Assembly (NCBI RefSeq): GCF_009208555.1
Contig: NZ_WFLI01000012.1
Location: 1-64,000 of the forward strand
DNA from: Janthinobacterium violaceinigrum
Lineage (GTDB): Bacteria > Pseudomonadota > Gammaproteobacteria > Burkholderiales > Burkholderiaceae_D
Reading direction: 5' to 3'
DNA length: 64,000 nucleotides
Part shown: in pieces, positions 28,266 through 35,980 of the stretch
How positions within the stretch are numbered: position 1 is the stretch's first letter
Layout: every line of letters starts with the position of its first letter
Notes under the pieces: generated by a model
What the model saw: the letters and a program-made list of their open reading frames with translations, nothing else
Told to the model about the DNA's origin: nothing
Database searches by the model: none
Position numbers and translations under genes: made by a program

Positions 28266-29714
28266 TTAATTATTGGTGAACGTGGCGGCAGCTGGCGCGC
28301 CGCCGCCCAGGGCGGCGTACAGGCTGACCTGGCTCGACAGCAGCGCGCGGCGCGTCTGCACCAGCTGCTGCTCGACCGTCAGCAAGTCGCGCTGCGCATC
28401 GAGCACTTCCAGGTAGGGCGCGGCGCCATTGTCATAGCGCAGCTTGGCCAGGCGTGCCCGTTCGCTCTGCGCGGCCAACGTCGTCTTGCCGATGTCGACC
28501 TGCAGCGCCAGCCAGCGCCGGTTCGACAGCGCATCGGCCACTTCGCGGAAGGCGCCCTGCACGCTCTTTTCGTAATTGGCCACGGCCACGTCGCGGCGCA
28601 CCTCGGCCAGGTCCATATTGGCGCGGATGCGGCCCGCGTCGAAGATCGGCAGCACCAGGCGCGGCGCGAAATTCCAGGCGCCGCTGCCCGAATCGAACAA
28701 GCCGCTCAATTCCGCGCTGGCCGTGCCGTAGGCCGCCGTCAGCGAAATCGACGGGAAGAAGGCGGCGCGCGCGGCGCCGATATTGGCCTGCGCGGCGCGC
28801 AGCTGGTGCTCGGCCGCCACCAGGTCGGGACGCTGCGTGAGTAACGCCGAAGGCAGGCCCGCATGCAGCGGCTGCAGCACGCTGGCGTCGTCGAAGCGGC
28901 GCACCTCACCCGCCACCGGCGCCAGGTCGACGGGGCCGCCCACCAGCTGGGCCAGCGCGTGCGCCTGCACGGCGCGCGCCTGTTCCAGCTGGGCCGACAG
29001 GGACAGGGCCTGGCTGAGCAGGGTTTCCACCTGCGTCAGGTCCAGCTTGGAAATCGAACCCACCTCAAAGCGGCGCGTGAAGATGCGCAGCGATTCGGCG
29101 CGGCTGTCGACCGTGGCGCGCGCCAGCGCCACCCGTTCGTCGAGTTCGCGCAAGCCCAGGTAGCCATTGGCCACCTGCGCCACCAGGGCCACGCCGACGG
29201 CGCGGCGCGCCTCGTCGCTGGCCAGCAGGGTTTGCAGCGCGCTGTCCTTCAGGCTGCGCACCCTGCCCCAGAAGTCGAGTTCCCAGGCGCTCACGTTCAA
29301 GCCTGCCTGGTACTGCGCGCTCGTCATGGGACGGCCCGTCACGCTCAGGTCGCCGGGCACACGCGCACGGCTGCCGGAGGCGCCCAGCGCGATGGTGGGG
29401 AACTGCTCGGCGCGCTGGATGCCATACGCGGCGCGCGCCTCTTCCACGCGCAGGGCGGCGATGCGGATGTCGCGGTTATTGGCCAGCGCCTGCGCAATCA
29501 GTGCCTGCAGGCGCGTGTCGGCAAAGTAGGCTTGCCAGGCGATGTCGGTAGCCTGCGCACCGGCGGGATCGGTTTCCGGATACCGGGCCGCCACGGGCAG
29601 CGGCGGCGGTGCGTACTGCGGCGCCATCGAGGCGCAGCCGGCCAGGACCAGCGTGGCGGCCAGCGCGGCCAGCCTGGCGCGTGGGAATACAACGGGAACA
29701 GCCATGGTCATCAT
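28266..29714 (-). CDS. Outer-membrane efflux lipoprotein, NodT family
   Basis: 482 aa. The lipobox LVLAGCAS (Cys about 27) follows a hydrophobic signal. The rest is the twice-repeated OEP helical barrel of TolC-like factors (LQALIAQALANNRDIRIAALRVEEARA; LLTQRPDLVAAEHQLRAAQANIGAARAAFFPSI). It is the outer-membrane exit duct for the HlyD/RbbA/YhhJ exporter. Three ATGs lie close together at the start (29714, 29711, 29705); the first is used. Confidence 0.93.
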   Translation of the reverse strand: MMTMAVPVVFPRARLAALAATLVLAGCASMAPQYAPPPLPVAARYPETDPAGAQATDIAWQAYFADTRLQALIAQALANNRDIRIAALRVEEARAAYGIQRAEQFPTIALGASGSRARVPGDLSVTGRPMTSAQYQAGLNVSAWELDFWGRVRSLKDSALQTLLASDEARRAVGVALVAQVANGYLGLRELDERVALARATVDSRAESLRIFTRRFEVGSISKLDLTQVETLLSQALSLSAQLEQARAVQAHALAQLVGGPVDLAPVAGEVRRFDDASVLQPLHAGLPSALLTQRPDLVAAEHQLRAAQANIGAARAAFFPSISLTAAYGTASAELSGLFDSGSGAWNFAPRLVLPIFDAGRIRANMDLAEVRRDVAVANYEKSVQGAFREVADALSNRRWLALQVDIGKTTLAAQSERARLAKLRYDNGAAPYLEVLDAQRDLLTVEQQLVQTRRALLSSQVSLYAALGGGAPAAATFTNN

Positions 29715-29721
29715 CTTCCAG

Positions 29722-30507
29722 TCAATTCAGAATGTTGTAGCCGCCATCGACGTACAGGGTGCCGCCCGTGATGGCGCGCGCGCCGTCACCGGCGAGGAAG
29801 GCGCACAGCGCGCCCACGTCCTCGATGGTGGCCAGGCGCCGCATGGGCGAGCGTTCGATGGCGTCGGCCATCAGGCGGTCGAAATGGGCGATGCCGGAAG
29901 CGGCCCGCGTTTCCAGGGGACCGGGCGAAATGGCGTTGACGCGGATGCCTTGCGGACCCAGTTCCGCCGCCAGGTAGCGCACGGAGGACTCCAGCGCCGC
30001 CTTCACGGGGCCCATCAGGCCGTAGTCGGCGATGACTTCCTCCGCGCCCAGGTAGCTCATGGTCATCAGGCTGCCGCCGTCCGGCATCAGCGGTTCGGCC
30101 AGCTTCGCCATGCGCATGAAGGAGTGGCAGGAAATGTCCATCGCCTGCGCAAAGCCGCCGGCGGAACTGTCCGTGACCCTGCCATGCAAATCCTGCTTCG
30201 GCGCGTAGGCGATGGAGTGGACGACGAAGTCGAGCCGCCCCCACTGCCGTTCGATCTGCGCGAACAGCGCTTCGAGCTGGCCCGGCACGGCCACGTCGAG
30301 CGGCGCCATGATGGCCGCCTGTACTTGCTGCGCCAGCGGTTCCACGTGCGGGCGAGCCTTGTCATTGAGCCAGGTGACGGCCAGTTCGGCGCCGGCCGCG
30401 CGCAGCGCGCTGGCGCAGCCCCAGGCGATGCTCTGCCCATTGGCGATGCCCACCACCAGCCCCCGTTTTCCCTGCAATGGCAGGAACTGCGGCGCGGGCG
30501 CCGTCAT
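29722..30507 (-). CDS. fabI: Enoyl-ACP reductase (FabI type)
   Basis: 261 aa. NADH-dependent short-chain reductase that reduces the trans-2-enoyl group in the last step of fatty-acid elongation. GKRGLVVGIANGQSIAWGCA is the FabI-type nucleotide motif. HSIAYAPK and the active-site run SYLGAEEVIADYGLMGPVKAA carry the Tyr and Lys. TGGTLYVDGGYN closes the fold. The start at 30507 is set by homology; its ATG overlaps the stop of a small upstream frame. Placement in this operon suggests an additional rather than the housekeeping FabI. Acyl-CoA instead of acyl-ACP cannot be excluded as substrate. Confidence 0.88.
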   Translation of the reverse strand: MTAPAPQFLPLQGKRGLVVGIANGQSIAWGCASALRAAGAELAVTWLNDKARPHVEPLAQQVQAAIMAPLDVAVPGQLEALFAQIERQWGRLDFVVHSIAYAPKQDLHGRVTDSSAGGFAQAMDISCHSFMRMAKLAEPLMPDGGSLMTMSYLGAEEVIADYGLMGPVKAALESSVRYLAAELGPQGIRVNAISPGPLETRAASGIAHFDRLMADAIERSPMRRLATIEDVGALCAFLAGDGARAITGGTLYVDGGYNILN

Positions 30508-30689
30508 GGCTTGTTCGGACGCAGGGCGGGCCACGGCGTGGCCGCGTTCACGCATTGCACCGCGCCGGCGCACACGGAGGCCGCGCACGTGGCCAGCGTC
30601 ACGCCGCCGGCACGCGCATACGGCAAGGCAATCGGGGTATGGGGATGGAGGGTACTGCACGCGTCAGGCGCGGGGATCTGCATCTTCAT
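30504..30689 (-). CDS. Small 61-aa ORF coupled to fabI
   Basis: This frame starts MKMQIPAPDACSTLHPHTPI and ends at a TGA that overlaps the fabI ATG (ATGA). A GGAAG ribosome site lies 9 bases before its start. The middle (GGVTLATCAASVCAGAVQCV) is mildly hydrophobic with three Cys. It is not recognised. The coupling and its position between the FNR-type promoter and fabI favour a real gene, but the fabI frame is also open here, so this is uncertain. Confidence 0.45.
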   Translation of the reverse strand: MKMQIPAPDACSTLHPHTPIALPYARAGGVTLATCAASVCAGAVQCVNAATPWPALRPNKP

Positions 30690-30821
30690 GAATCTGGCTT
30701 CCGTCACTGAAATTCGAGGCCCGCGCCAGTGCATTGTTGGGGAACTGGTACGGGGCGAAAATTACTCTACAGCATTTAGATGCGTAATTCGTGATGAGTC
30801 CGGTCCGCATGCATGACGCTT

Positions 30822-30835
30822 TTGAGCTAGGTCAA
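30822..30835 (-). promoter_or_regulatory. Second, weaker FNR-like site overlapping the start point
   Basis: TTGAGCTAGGTCAA keeps both TTGA/TCAA arms with the correct spacing. It overlaps the predicted transcription start, so occupancy would repress rather than activate. It could be coincidental. Confidence 0.35.
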
Positions 30836-30863
30836 CTATAAGTGCGATTGCGGCGATGCAACA

Positions 30864-30877
30864 TTGATGTACATCAA
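30864..30877 (-). promoter_or_regulatory. FNR/Anr box of the fabI-ackA operon promoter
   Basis: TTGATGTACATCAA is a perfect match to the FNR/Anr palindrome TTGAT-N4-ATCAA. On the minus strand a TATAGT -10 lies at 30840-30835. A start about 30829 puts the box centre at -41.5, the classic class II activator position. This implies oxygen-limited activation of the downstream operon. Confidence 0.7.
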
Positions 30878-31051
30878 ATTCTACATCAATATTATTTAAA
30901 TGAAACAAATTGTAAGCAATCGAATCGCCGTAGCTATTTGATAACTGTATCGGGCTGACGGGAAGAAAATGGGGGCGGCAAACGACAAGTGGTATGGCCT
31001 GCAAAACCAGTGCAGATGCGCGGCGGCGGCGGGGGAACGGCGGAAAAAGGC

Positions 31052-31089
31052 AAAAATGGGGGCCATGCTATTGCAATGCAACATGGCCC
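31052..31089 (-). terminator. Terminator after the M64 peptidase gene
   Basis: On the minus strand GGGCCATG pairs with CATGGCCC, with an inner TTGC/GCAA stem in the loop. A TTTTT run follows. It lies about 30 bp after the stop at 31121. The rest of 30690-31120 holds the FNR-type promoter, and no gene was seen there. Confidence 0.75.
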
Positions 31090-31120
31090 ACCATGAATTA
31101 CAGGAATGGCATGGAGGCCA

Positions 31121-32563
31121 TTATTTGCCTGGCCCCGGGGCGGAACGCGAATACAGGTCGATGATGGTGCTGATGCCATCTTGGCAGACGGAGCAGAACG
31201 TCTCGCTGCGGTCGAACATGATGCACTGCATCTCGGGCCGGTAGTAGCCGGACGACTCGTAGTTCGCGCCTTCGAAGGCGCCCACGGCATGGCGCTGCGG
31301 CGCCTTCAAGAACAGCTGCTGCGTGTACGCCAGGTCGGCCTTGAACAAGTCGCTCATCTCGCTTTCCGGGCGGTTGGCAGCGCGCAGGGCCGCGCGCTGC
31401 TTCTGGTACTCGCGCGCATGGCTGTCGTACGCTTCCTTGGGCCACGGCGTGGGCAGCGGCGTGCCGGCCTTCACGTGGCTTTTCCATTTCAGCCTGGCAG
31501 GATCGCGCAGCGCCGTGGCGTTCGGCTCCCACGGTTCCTGCCGCTCGCCATTCGACTGATAGGCGACGGGCGACGTGTAGTACTCGTCGGCCAGGCCGGC
31601 GAAATGGTGGCCGAATTCATGCACGAACAGGTAATTGGCCCAGTCGTTGTTGGCCGCCGCCGTGCTGAACTGGCCGAAGATGCCGCCGCCGCCATAGGTA
31701 TCGTTGTTGACGAGGATCTCGATGAATTCGTACGGCGCATATTGCGCCAGGTCGCGCAGGGCGCGGTTGTCCGTGGTCAGCACATAACGCTCGCTGCCGA
31801 AGATATCGTAGCGCGTGCCCAGCGGCGAGGCATGGTGCACGCCCGTCGATGGACGCGACACGCCCGACTCCTGCGTCGGCGCGGCCATGGCCCACACGTT
31901 GAAGTCATTGGCCCGCTCGCGGAACGGCGAGACGGTAAACAGGTGCTCGGCCAGTTTGCGCGCCGTCGCTTCGAACTTGCCCATTTCGGCGGCCGTGTAG
32001 CCGTCGCCCATGATCAGCAGGTCGACCTTGTCGGGCGATGGCCCGCTGATGCGGATCGGGATCGGCTTGACGGGGGCCGGCGGCTGCTTGCGGATCACGT
32101 CCTGCGCGGCCGGGTCGACATCGGTGCTCCACACGATGGAAAACAGGCCGCGCTCGTCGCGCTTGAGGATGCGCACGCGCACGGGCTGCTCGGGCTGCGG
32201 GAAGCGCACGGATTCCTGGAAGGCCCGCGTCGTGGTCTTCGCTTCATCGGTGCTGGCCCACTCGCCGAAGATGGTGGAAAAGCCGCGCGAATACAGCACC
32301 TTGCCCGACTTGATATCGACCACTTCCAGCATGTTGTTGCCGCGGTTGCTGTCGTCGATGGTACGCGCCATGTTGCCCGCCCATGGCAGCGGTTCGACCA
32401 GCACGCGCTCGACCGCATAATGTTCGCCCAGCGCATTGCCGCTGTGCTGGTAATCGAGGCGCATGGTAGCTGGCTGCGGCGCACCGGCAGCGTGCGCGAC
32501 AGGAAGCATGCCGGCGGCCAGCGCCAGCGCGCATAGGAAGGATCGGATCGGGGTCTGCTGCAT
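31121..32563 (-). CDS. Exported M64-family (IgA-peptidase-like) metallopeptidase
   Basis: 480 aa. It has a signal peptide MQQTPIRSFLCALALAAG...AHA (about 25 residues), then a beta-rich N-terminal domain (about 30-160). The catalytic domain carries LLIMGDGYTAAEMGKF and the zinc motif HEFGHHFAGLADEYY (first His 315). These features are diagnostic of M64. The start at 32563 has AGGA upstream. The protein is probably periplasmic or secreted. IgA cleavage is known for only one member, so the substrate is open. Confidence 0.88.
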   Translation of the reverse strand: MQQTPIRSFLCALALAAGMLPVAHAAGAPQPATMRLDYQHSGNALGEHYAVERVLVEPLPWAGNMARTIDDSNRGNNMLEVVDIKSGKVLYSRGFSTIFGEWASTDEAKTTTRAFQESVRFPQPEQPVRVRILKRDERGLFSIVWSTDVDPAAQDVIRKQPPAPVKPIPIRISGPSPDKVDLLIMGDGYTAAEMGKFEATARKLAEHLFTVSPFRERANDFNVWAMAAPTQESGVSRPSTGVHHASPLGTRYDIFGSERYVLTTDNRALRDLAQYAPYEFIEILVNNDTYGGGGIFGQFSTAAANNDWANYLFVHEFGHHFAGLADEYYTSPVAYQSNGERQEPWEPNATALRDPARLKWKSHVKAGTPLPTPWPKEAYDSHAREYQKQRAALRAANRPESEMSDLFKADLAYTQQLFLKAPQRHAVGAFEGANYESSGYYRPEMQCIMFDRSETFCSVCQDGISTIIDLYSRSAPGPGK

Positions 32564-32733
32564 GTCATTCCTAAAACGGTAGAAAAACAGGTGAAGGGAA
32601 CGGTTTTCCAAACAATCAGCGGGCCTGCCGGCAGGCGCGGGAAAAACCGCTGCGGCACATTGTAGCGACAGGAAGGAAGCGTGCAAAGCACCCATTGCGC
32701 GCGATGCGCTTGACCATGTCGTCCGCTCCGATT

Positions 32734-32751
32734 ATATTAGACTGACTAGTC
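32734..32751 (+). promoter_or_regulatory. Promoter and possible operator of the tetR gene
   Basis: A -10-like TATATT (32734-32739) is followed at once by ACTGACTAGTC, with the perfect palindrome GACTAGTC at 32744-32751. The palindrome would lie at the transcription start, a normal place for TetR self-repression. AAAGGA follows as the ribosome site. Binding is inferred. Confidence 0.4.
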
Positions 32752-32777
32752 GATTAATTAAAAGGAAAGCACACCGC

Positions 32778-33380
32778 ATGCGCACCATCGATCCCGACAA
32801 ACACGCGGCACGCCGCGACGCCATTCTTGCGGCGGCGCGCCAGTGCTTTGCCCGCAAGGGTTTTCACCAGACCAGCACGGCCGCCATCTGCGCGCAAGCC
32901 GGCATGAGTCCCGGCAACCTGTTTCACTACTTCCCTACCAAGCAAGCCATCATCGCCGCCATCGTCGACCAGGAAGGCAGCGAAACGGCCGCCTACTTCG
33001 CCGGCGTGCAAGGCAGCGCAGATCCCCATGGCGCGCTGCTCGACTTCATGGACCTGGTGCTGGCACTGGCGGCCGACGGGGACTTTGCGGGACTGGCCCT
33101 GGAAATAGCGGCCGAGGCGATGCGCGACGCGGATATCGCGGCCAGGGTTGCCCGCAACGATGGCGTGCTGCGCGCGGGCGTGCAGGCGCTGCTGGAAAGC
33201 GCGGCCGCGCAAGGCCAGGTCGACGCCGCGCTCGACCCCGCGCAGACGGCCAGCTGGCTCGCGGCGCTGATCGACGGCATCTTCAACCGGGTCGCCGTCG
33301 ATCCCCATTACGCACCGCTGGCGCAGCGCGCCAGCCTGCACCTGCTGCTGGCGCGCTTCCTGCGCCCTGCCCTCGCATGA
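32778..33380 (+). CDS. TetR-family transcriptional regulator
   Basis: 200 aa. The N-terminal HTH is typical: RRDAILAAARQCFARKGFHQTSTAAICAQAGMSPGNLFHYFPTKQAI. The C-terminal ligand domain is all-helical and resembles TetR_C_6-type proteins. It overlaps the DUF418 gene by four bases (ATGA), so it most probably controls that gene and itself. No ligand can be predicted. Confidence 0.9.
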   Translation: MRTIDPDKHAARRDAILAAARQCFARKGFHQTSTAAICAQAGMSPGNLFHYFPTKQAIIAAIVDQEGSETAAYFAGVQGSADPHGALLDFMDLVLALAADGDFAGLALEIAAEAMRDADIAARVARNDGVLRAGVQALLESAAAQGQVDAALDPAQTASWLAALIDGIFNRVAVDPHYAPLAQRASLHLLLARFLRPALA

Positions 33381-34591
33381 AGGCCGCCATGCCAAGCCCG
33401 CCCACGCGCATCGCCGACGTCGACGCCCTGCGCGGCTGCGCCCTGTTCGGCATTTTGGTCGTCAACATCGGCGCCTTCGCCACGCCGTGGTTCGGCCTGG
33501 GATTGACCGATCCGGCCTTTCACGGCAGCGTGGACCGCGCCACGCACTTCCTCGTCGCGCTGCTGTTCGAGACCAAGTTCTATCTGCTGTTTTCCTTCCT
33601 GTTCGGCTACAGCTTCACCTTGCAGATGCAGGCGGCCGCACGGGCCGACGCGCCGTTCGTGCCGCGCATGCTGCGCCGGCAGGCTGGCCTGTGGCTGATC
33701 GGCGCCCTGCATGCGGTGTTCCTGTTTCATGGCGACATACTCACCACCTATGCCGTGCTGGGCATCGTGCTGCTGGCGCTGCACCGCTGCGGCGAGCGGC
33801 CCGCCCTGGCCCTGGCCTGTCTCCTCGTCGCCGCCTGCGTGGCGTTCTGGTCCTGCATGGCGTGGCTGCAAAGTCTGCAGCCTGCGGGCGACGCCGCGGA
33901 CAATGCCGTGGCGATGGCGCGGAAAGCGGCCGCCGCCCTGGCTGCCTACCATGCCACGCCGGCCGCCGTCGTCAATCAGCACCTGCGCGAACTGAGTGAA
34001 ATCTGGATCGTCCTGCTGCTGGTGCAGGCACCCTGTGCGCTGGCCATGTTCCTGTGCGGCCTGGCCGCCGGCAAGCGCGAGATGCTGCTGCACGCAAGCG
34101 ATTACCTGCCGCTGCGCCGGCGCCTGCTGCAGGCCGGCGCAGTGGCCGGCCTGCCCGGTGCCGCCATCTATGCGTGGACTTCCGTGTATGGCGACAGCCA
34201 GGCATGGCAGGTGGCGGGGCTCGCCGTGGGACTGGCCAGCGCGCCGCTGCTGGCGGGCGCCTACCTGGCGCTGGCGCTGGCCCTGTTCGAACGCCTGCGC
34301 GACGGCACGCTGTTTGCGCTGCTGGCCGACACGGGCCGCATGGCCCTGTCGAACTACCTGCTGCAGTCGGCCGTCTGCGCCTGGCTGTTCCTCGCGTATG
34401 GCGCGCGGCTGATGGGCAGCGTATCGCCGCTGGGCGCGCTGGCGCTGGCCGCCATCATCTTCGGCCTGCAGTTGCCGTTGAGCCGCTGGTGGCTGCGCCG
34501 CCACGCGTATGGCCCCGTCGAGTGGCTGCTCAGGGCCCTGACGATTGCGGCGTGGCCCCGCTGGCGGCGCGCCGGCGCCGGCTATTTGTAG
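33377..34591 (+). CDS. DUF418-family membrane protein
   Basis: 404 aa with about ten hydrophobic segments. The family opening RIADVDALRGCALFGILVVNIGAF is clear, and the DUF418 region occupies the C-terminal 150 residues (SNYLLQSAVCAWLF...). The fold is related to acyltransferase-like membrane proteins, but no activity is established. It is translated with the TetR gene. Its last ten bases overlap the convergent cyanophycinase gene. Confidence 0.85.
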   Translation: MKAAMPSPPTRIADVDALRGCALFGILVVNIGAFATPWFGLGLTDPAFHGSVDRATHFLVALLFETKFYLLFSFLFGYSFTLQMQAAARADAPFVPRMLRRQAGLWLIGALHAVFLFHGDILTTYAVLGIVLLALHRCGERPALALACLLVAACVAFWSCMAWLQSLQPAGDAADNAVAMARKAAAALAAYHATPAAVVNQHLRELSEIWIVLLLVQAPCALAMFLCGLAAGKREMLLHASDYLPLRRRLLQAGAVAGLPGAAIYAWTSVYGDSQAWQVAGLAVGLASAPLLAGAYLALALALFERLRDGTLFALLADTGRMALSNYLLQSAVCAWLFLAYGARLMGSVSPLGALALAAIIFGLQLPLSRWWLRRHAYGPVEWLLRALTIAAWPRWRRAGAGYL

Positions 34592-35835
34592 CGGTACAGC
34601 GGCTGGCGCAGCTGGATGGGACGGATGTCGAGGCGCAGTTTCAGCACCGAATACGCTTCCGCCTCGGTCGAGCTGTAGCCGACGCTGTTGACGGTCTTAC
34701 TGAAGCGGAACTCGAAGCCCAGGTCCGGATACGGGTCGCGCGGATTGCCGAAGGCGATGCCGATGGCTTCCTGCTGGGCGTTGTCGATCAGGTTGCCCAT
34801 CAGGTCCAGCACGGCGTTGTTGCCGAGGATGTCATTGGTGAAAACGGGTTCGCGCATGTCGGGCTGGTTCGGATCGAGCTTGTTGTCGGCCTTGTCCGGC
34901 GACGGCGTAAACACGCGCGTGACGAGGTTGAATTTGTCTCCCCGGTCCAGGTAGCTGATGGCCGCATTGCTGATGTTGAAATTTTTCACGCCGCGGTCGC
35001 TGATGGCGCCCGACAGGTCGATCAGCAGGGCGCCGCTATAGCCGATGACTTCCACGTCGCGCATGGCGTCGACCACCATGGCGCTGTTTTCATCGATGCC
35101 CAGGCCCAGGTGATAGCCTTTTTTCAGCATCACGGGAATCATGCGCGCAAAGCGCCCGCGCACCAGCAGATGCTGGTCCACGAAAACGTCGCTGCCGATG
35201 AAGCCCAGTCCGGGCGCGATCTCGCGGCCGTCCGTCACGCCCATCTTGAGCATGTCGAGCACGGGTTTGGCGTCGTAAAACATGGTGGTGCTCATGATGG
35301 CCGCGCCGGCGCTGGAACCGGCAATCACGCCGCCGTTGCGGTAGACCGACCAGATGGCTTCCAGCGCGGCCGTGCGGCTGCCGTCCGGGCGCAGCAGGGC
35401 TTGCGTGATGCGCCCCTGGTCGCCGCCCGCAAAATAGATGCCGGTGGCCGACTTGATCTGCGTGACGATGGCCGGGTCTTCGGCTGCCTTGCGGTAATCG
35501 CGGTTGGGCAGCTTGACGGCCAGCGGCACGAAAAAGGCTTCGGCGCCGTATTGATTGAGTTTTTTGATGATGCTTTCACCCGATTTTTCCGGGTTCATCG
35601 CGGCCGAAGCCAGCACGGCGATACGTGCGCCCGGCCCGCCCGACAACTTGACGATGCGCTGCCAGACTTCGGCATTGTCGGCGCGCAGGCCGCCGCCGAT
35701 GATGACGAGCGTGCCCTGCGGCGCGCTGCCGATGGCACTGCCGCCAGGTGCCGCCACGGCATGGACGCTGCACAGTGCCAGCGCGAACAGCAGCGCGGCG
35801 CGGAATGTGTGATACAGGCTTGAAGATGATTTCAT
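34582..35835 (-). CDS. Exported cyanophycinase-like S51 peptidase
   Basis: 417 aa. Signal peptide MKSSSSLYHTFRAALLFALA...AVAA (about 29 residues). The catalytic core has GTLVIIGGG, IYFAGGDQGRI and the nucleophile motif GSSAGAAIM (Ser 175), then a GLGIDENSA block, as in cyanophycinases. These Ser hydrolases cut the Asp-Arg polymer cyanophycin to dipeptides. The signal peptide points to extracellular or periplasmic action, like the secreted CphE type. The start at 35835 has AAAGG upstream. It is separated from the TonB receptor gene by a terminator. Confidence 0.88.
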   Translation of the reverse strand: MKSSSSLYHTFRAALLFALALCSVHAVAAPGGSAIGSAPQGTLVIIGGGLRADNAEVWQRIVKLSGGPGARIAVLASAAMNPEKSGESIIKKLNQYGAEAFFVPLAVKLPNRDYRKAAEDPAIVTQIKSATGIYFAGGDQGRITQALLRPDGSRTAALEAIWSVYRNGGVIAGSSAGAAIMSTTMFYDAKPVLDMLKMGVTDGREIAPGLGFIGSDVFVDQHLLVRGRFARMIPVMLKKGYHLGLGIDENSAMVVDAMRDVEVIGYSGALLIDLSGAISDRGVKNFNISNAAISYLDRGDKFNLVTRVFTPSPDKADNKLDPNQPDMREPVFTNDILGNNAVLDLMGNLIDNAQQEAIGIAFGNPRDPYPDLGFEFRFSKTVNSVGYSSTEAEAYSVLKLRLDIRPIQLRQPLYRYK

Positions 35836-35851
35836 GGTGCCTTTCGAATGC

Positions 35852-35882
35852 AAAGAAAGGGGCGCGCGCCGGACGCGCGCCC
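35852..35882 (-). terminator. Terminator between the TonB receptor and cyanophycinase genes
   Basis: On the minus strand GGGCGCGCG-TCCGG-CGCGCGCCC forms a perfect 9-bp stem, followed by CTTTCTTT. It ends about 17 bases before the cyanophycinase start, so it could also act as a leader attenuator for that gene. Confidence 0.6.
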
Positions 35883-35980
35883 TTGCTGCCAATACTGCTG
35901 CTTGCAACCCAACCCCATCGAACTACGATACTACCCGCTGCGTGTGACAGCGGTATTGCGGCAGCTCCAGTTTTTCCGCC

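Noticed and set aside
30969..31244. A 91-codon plus-strand frame in the gap before the M64 gene
   Set aside because: It has no ribosome site, an odd composition, and runs through the terminator and 3' end of the M64 gene.
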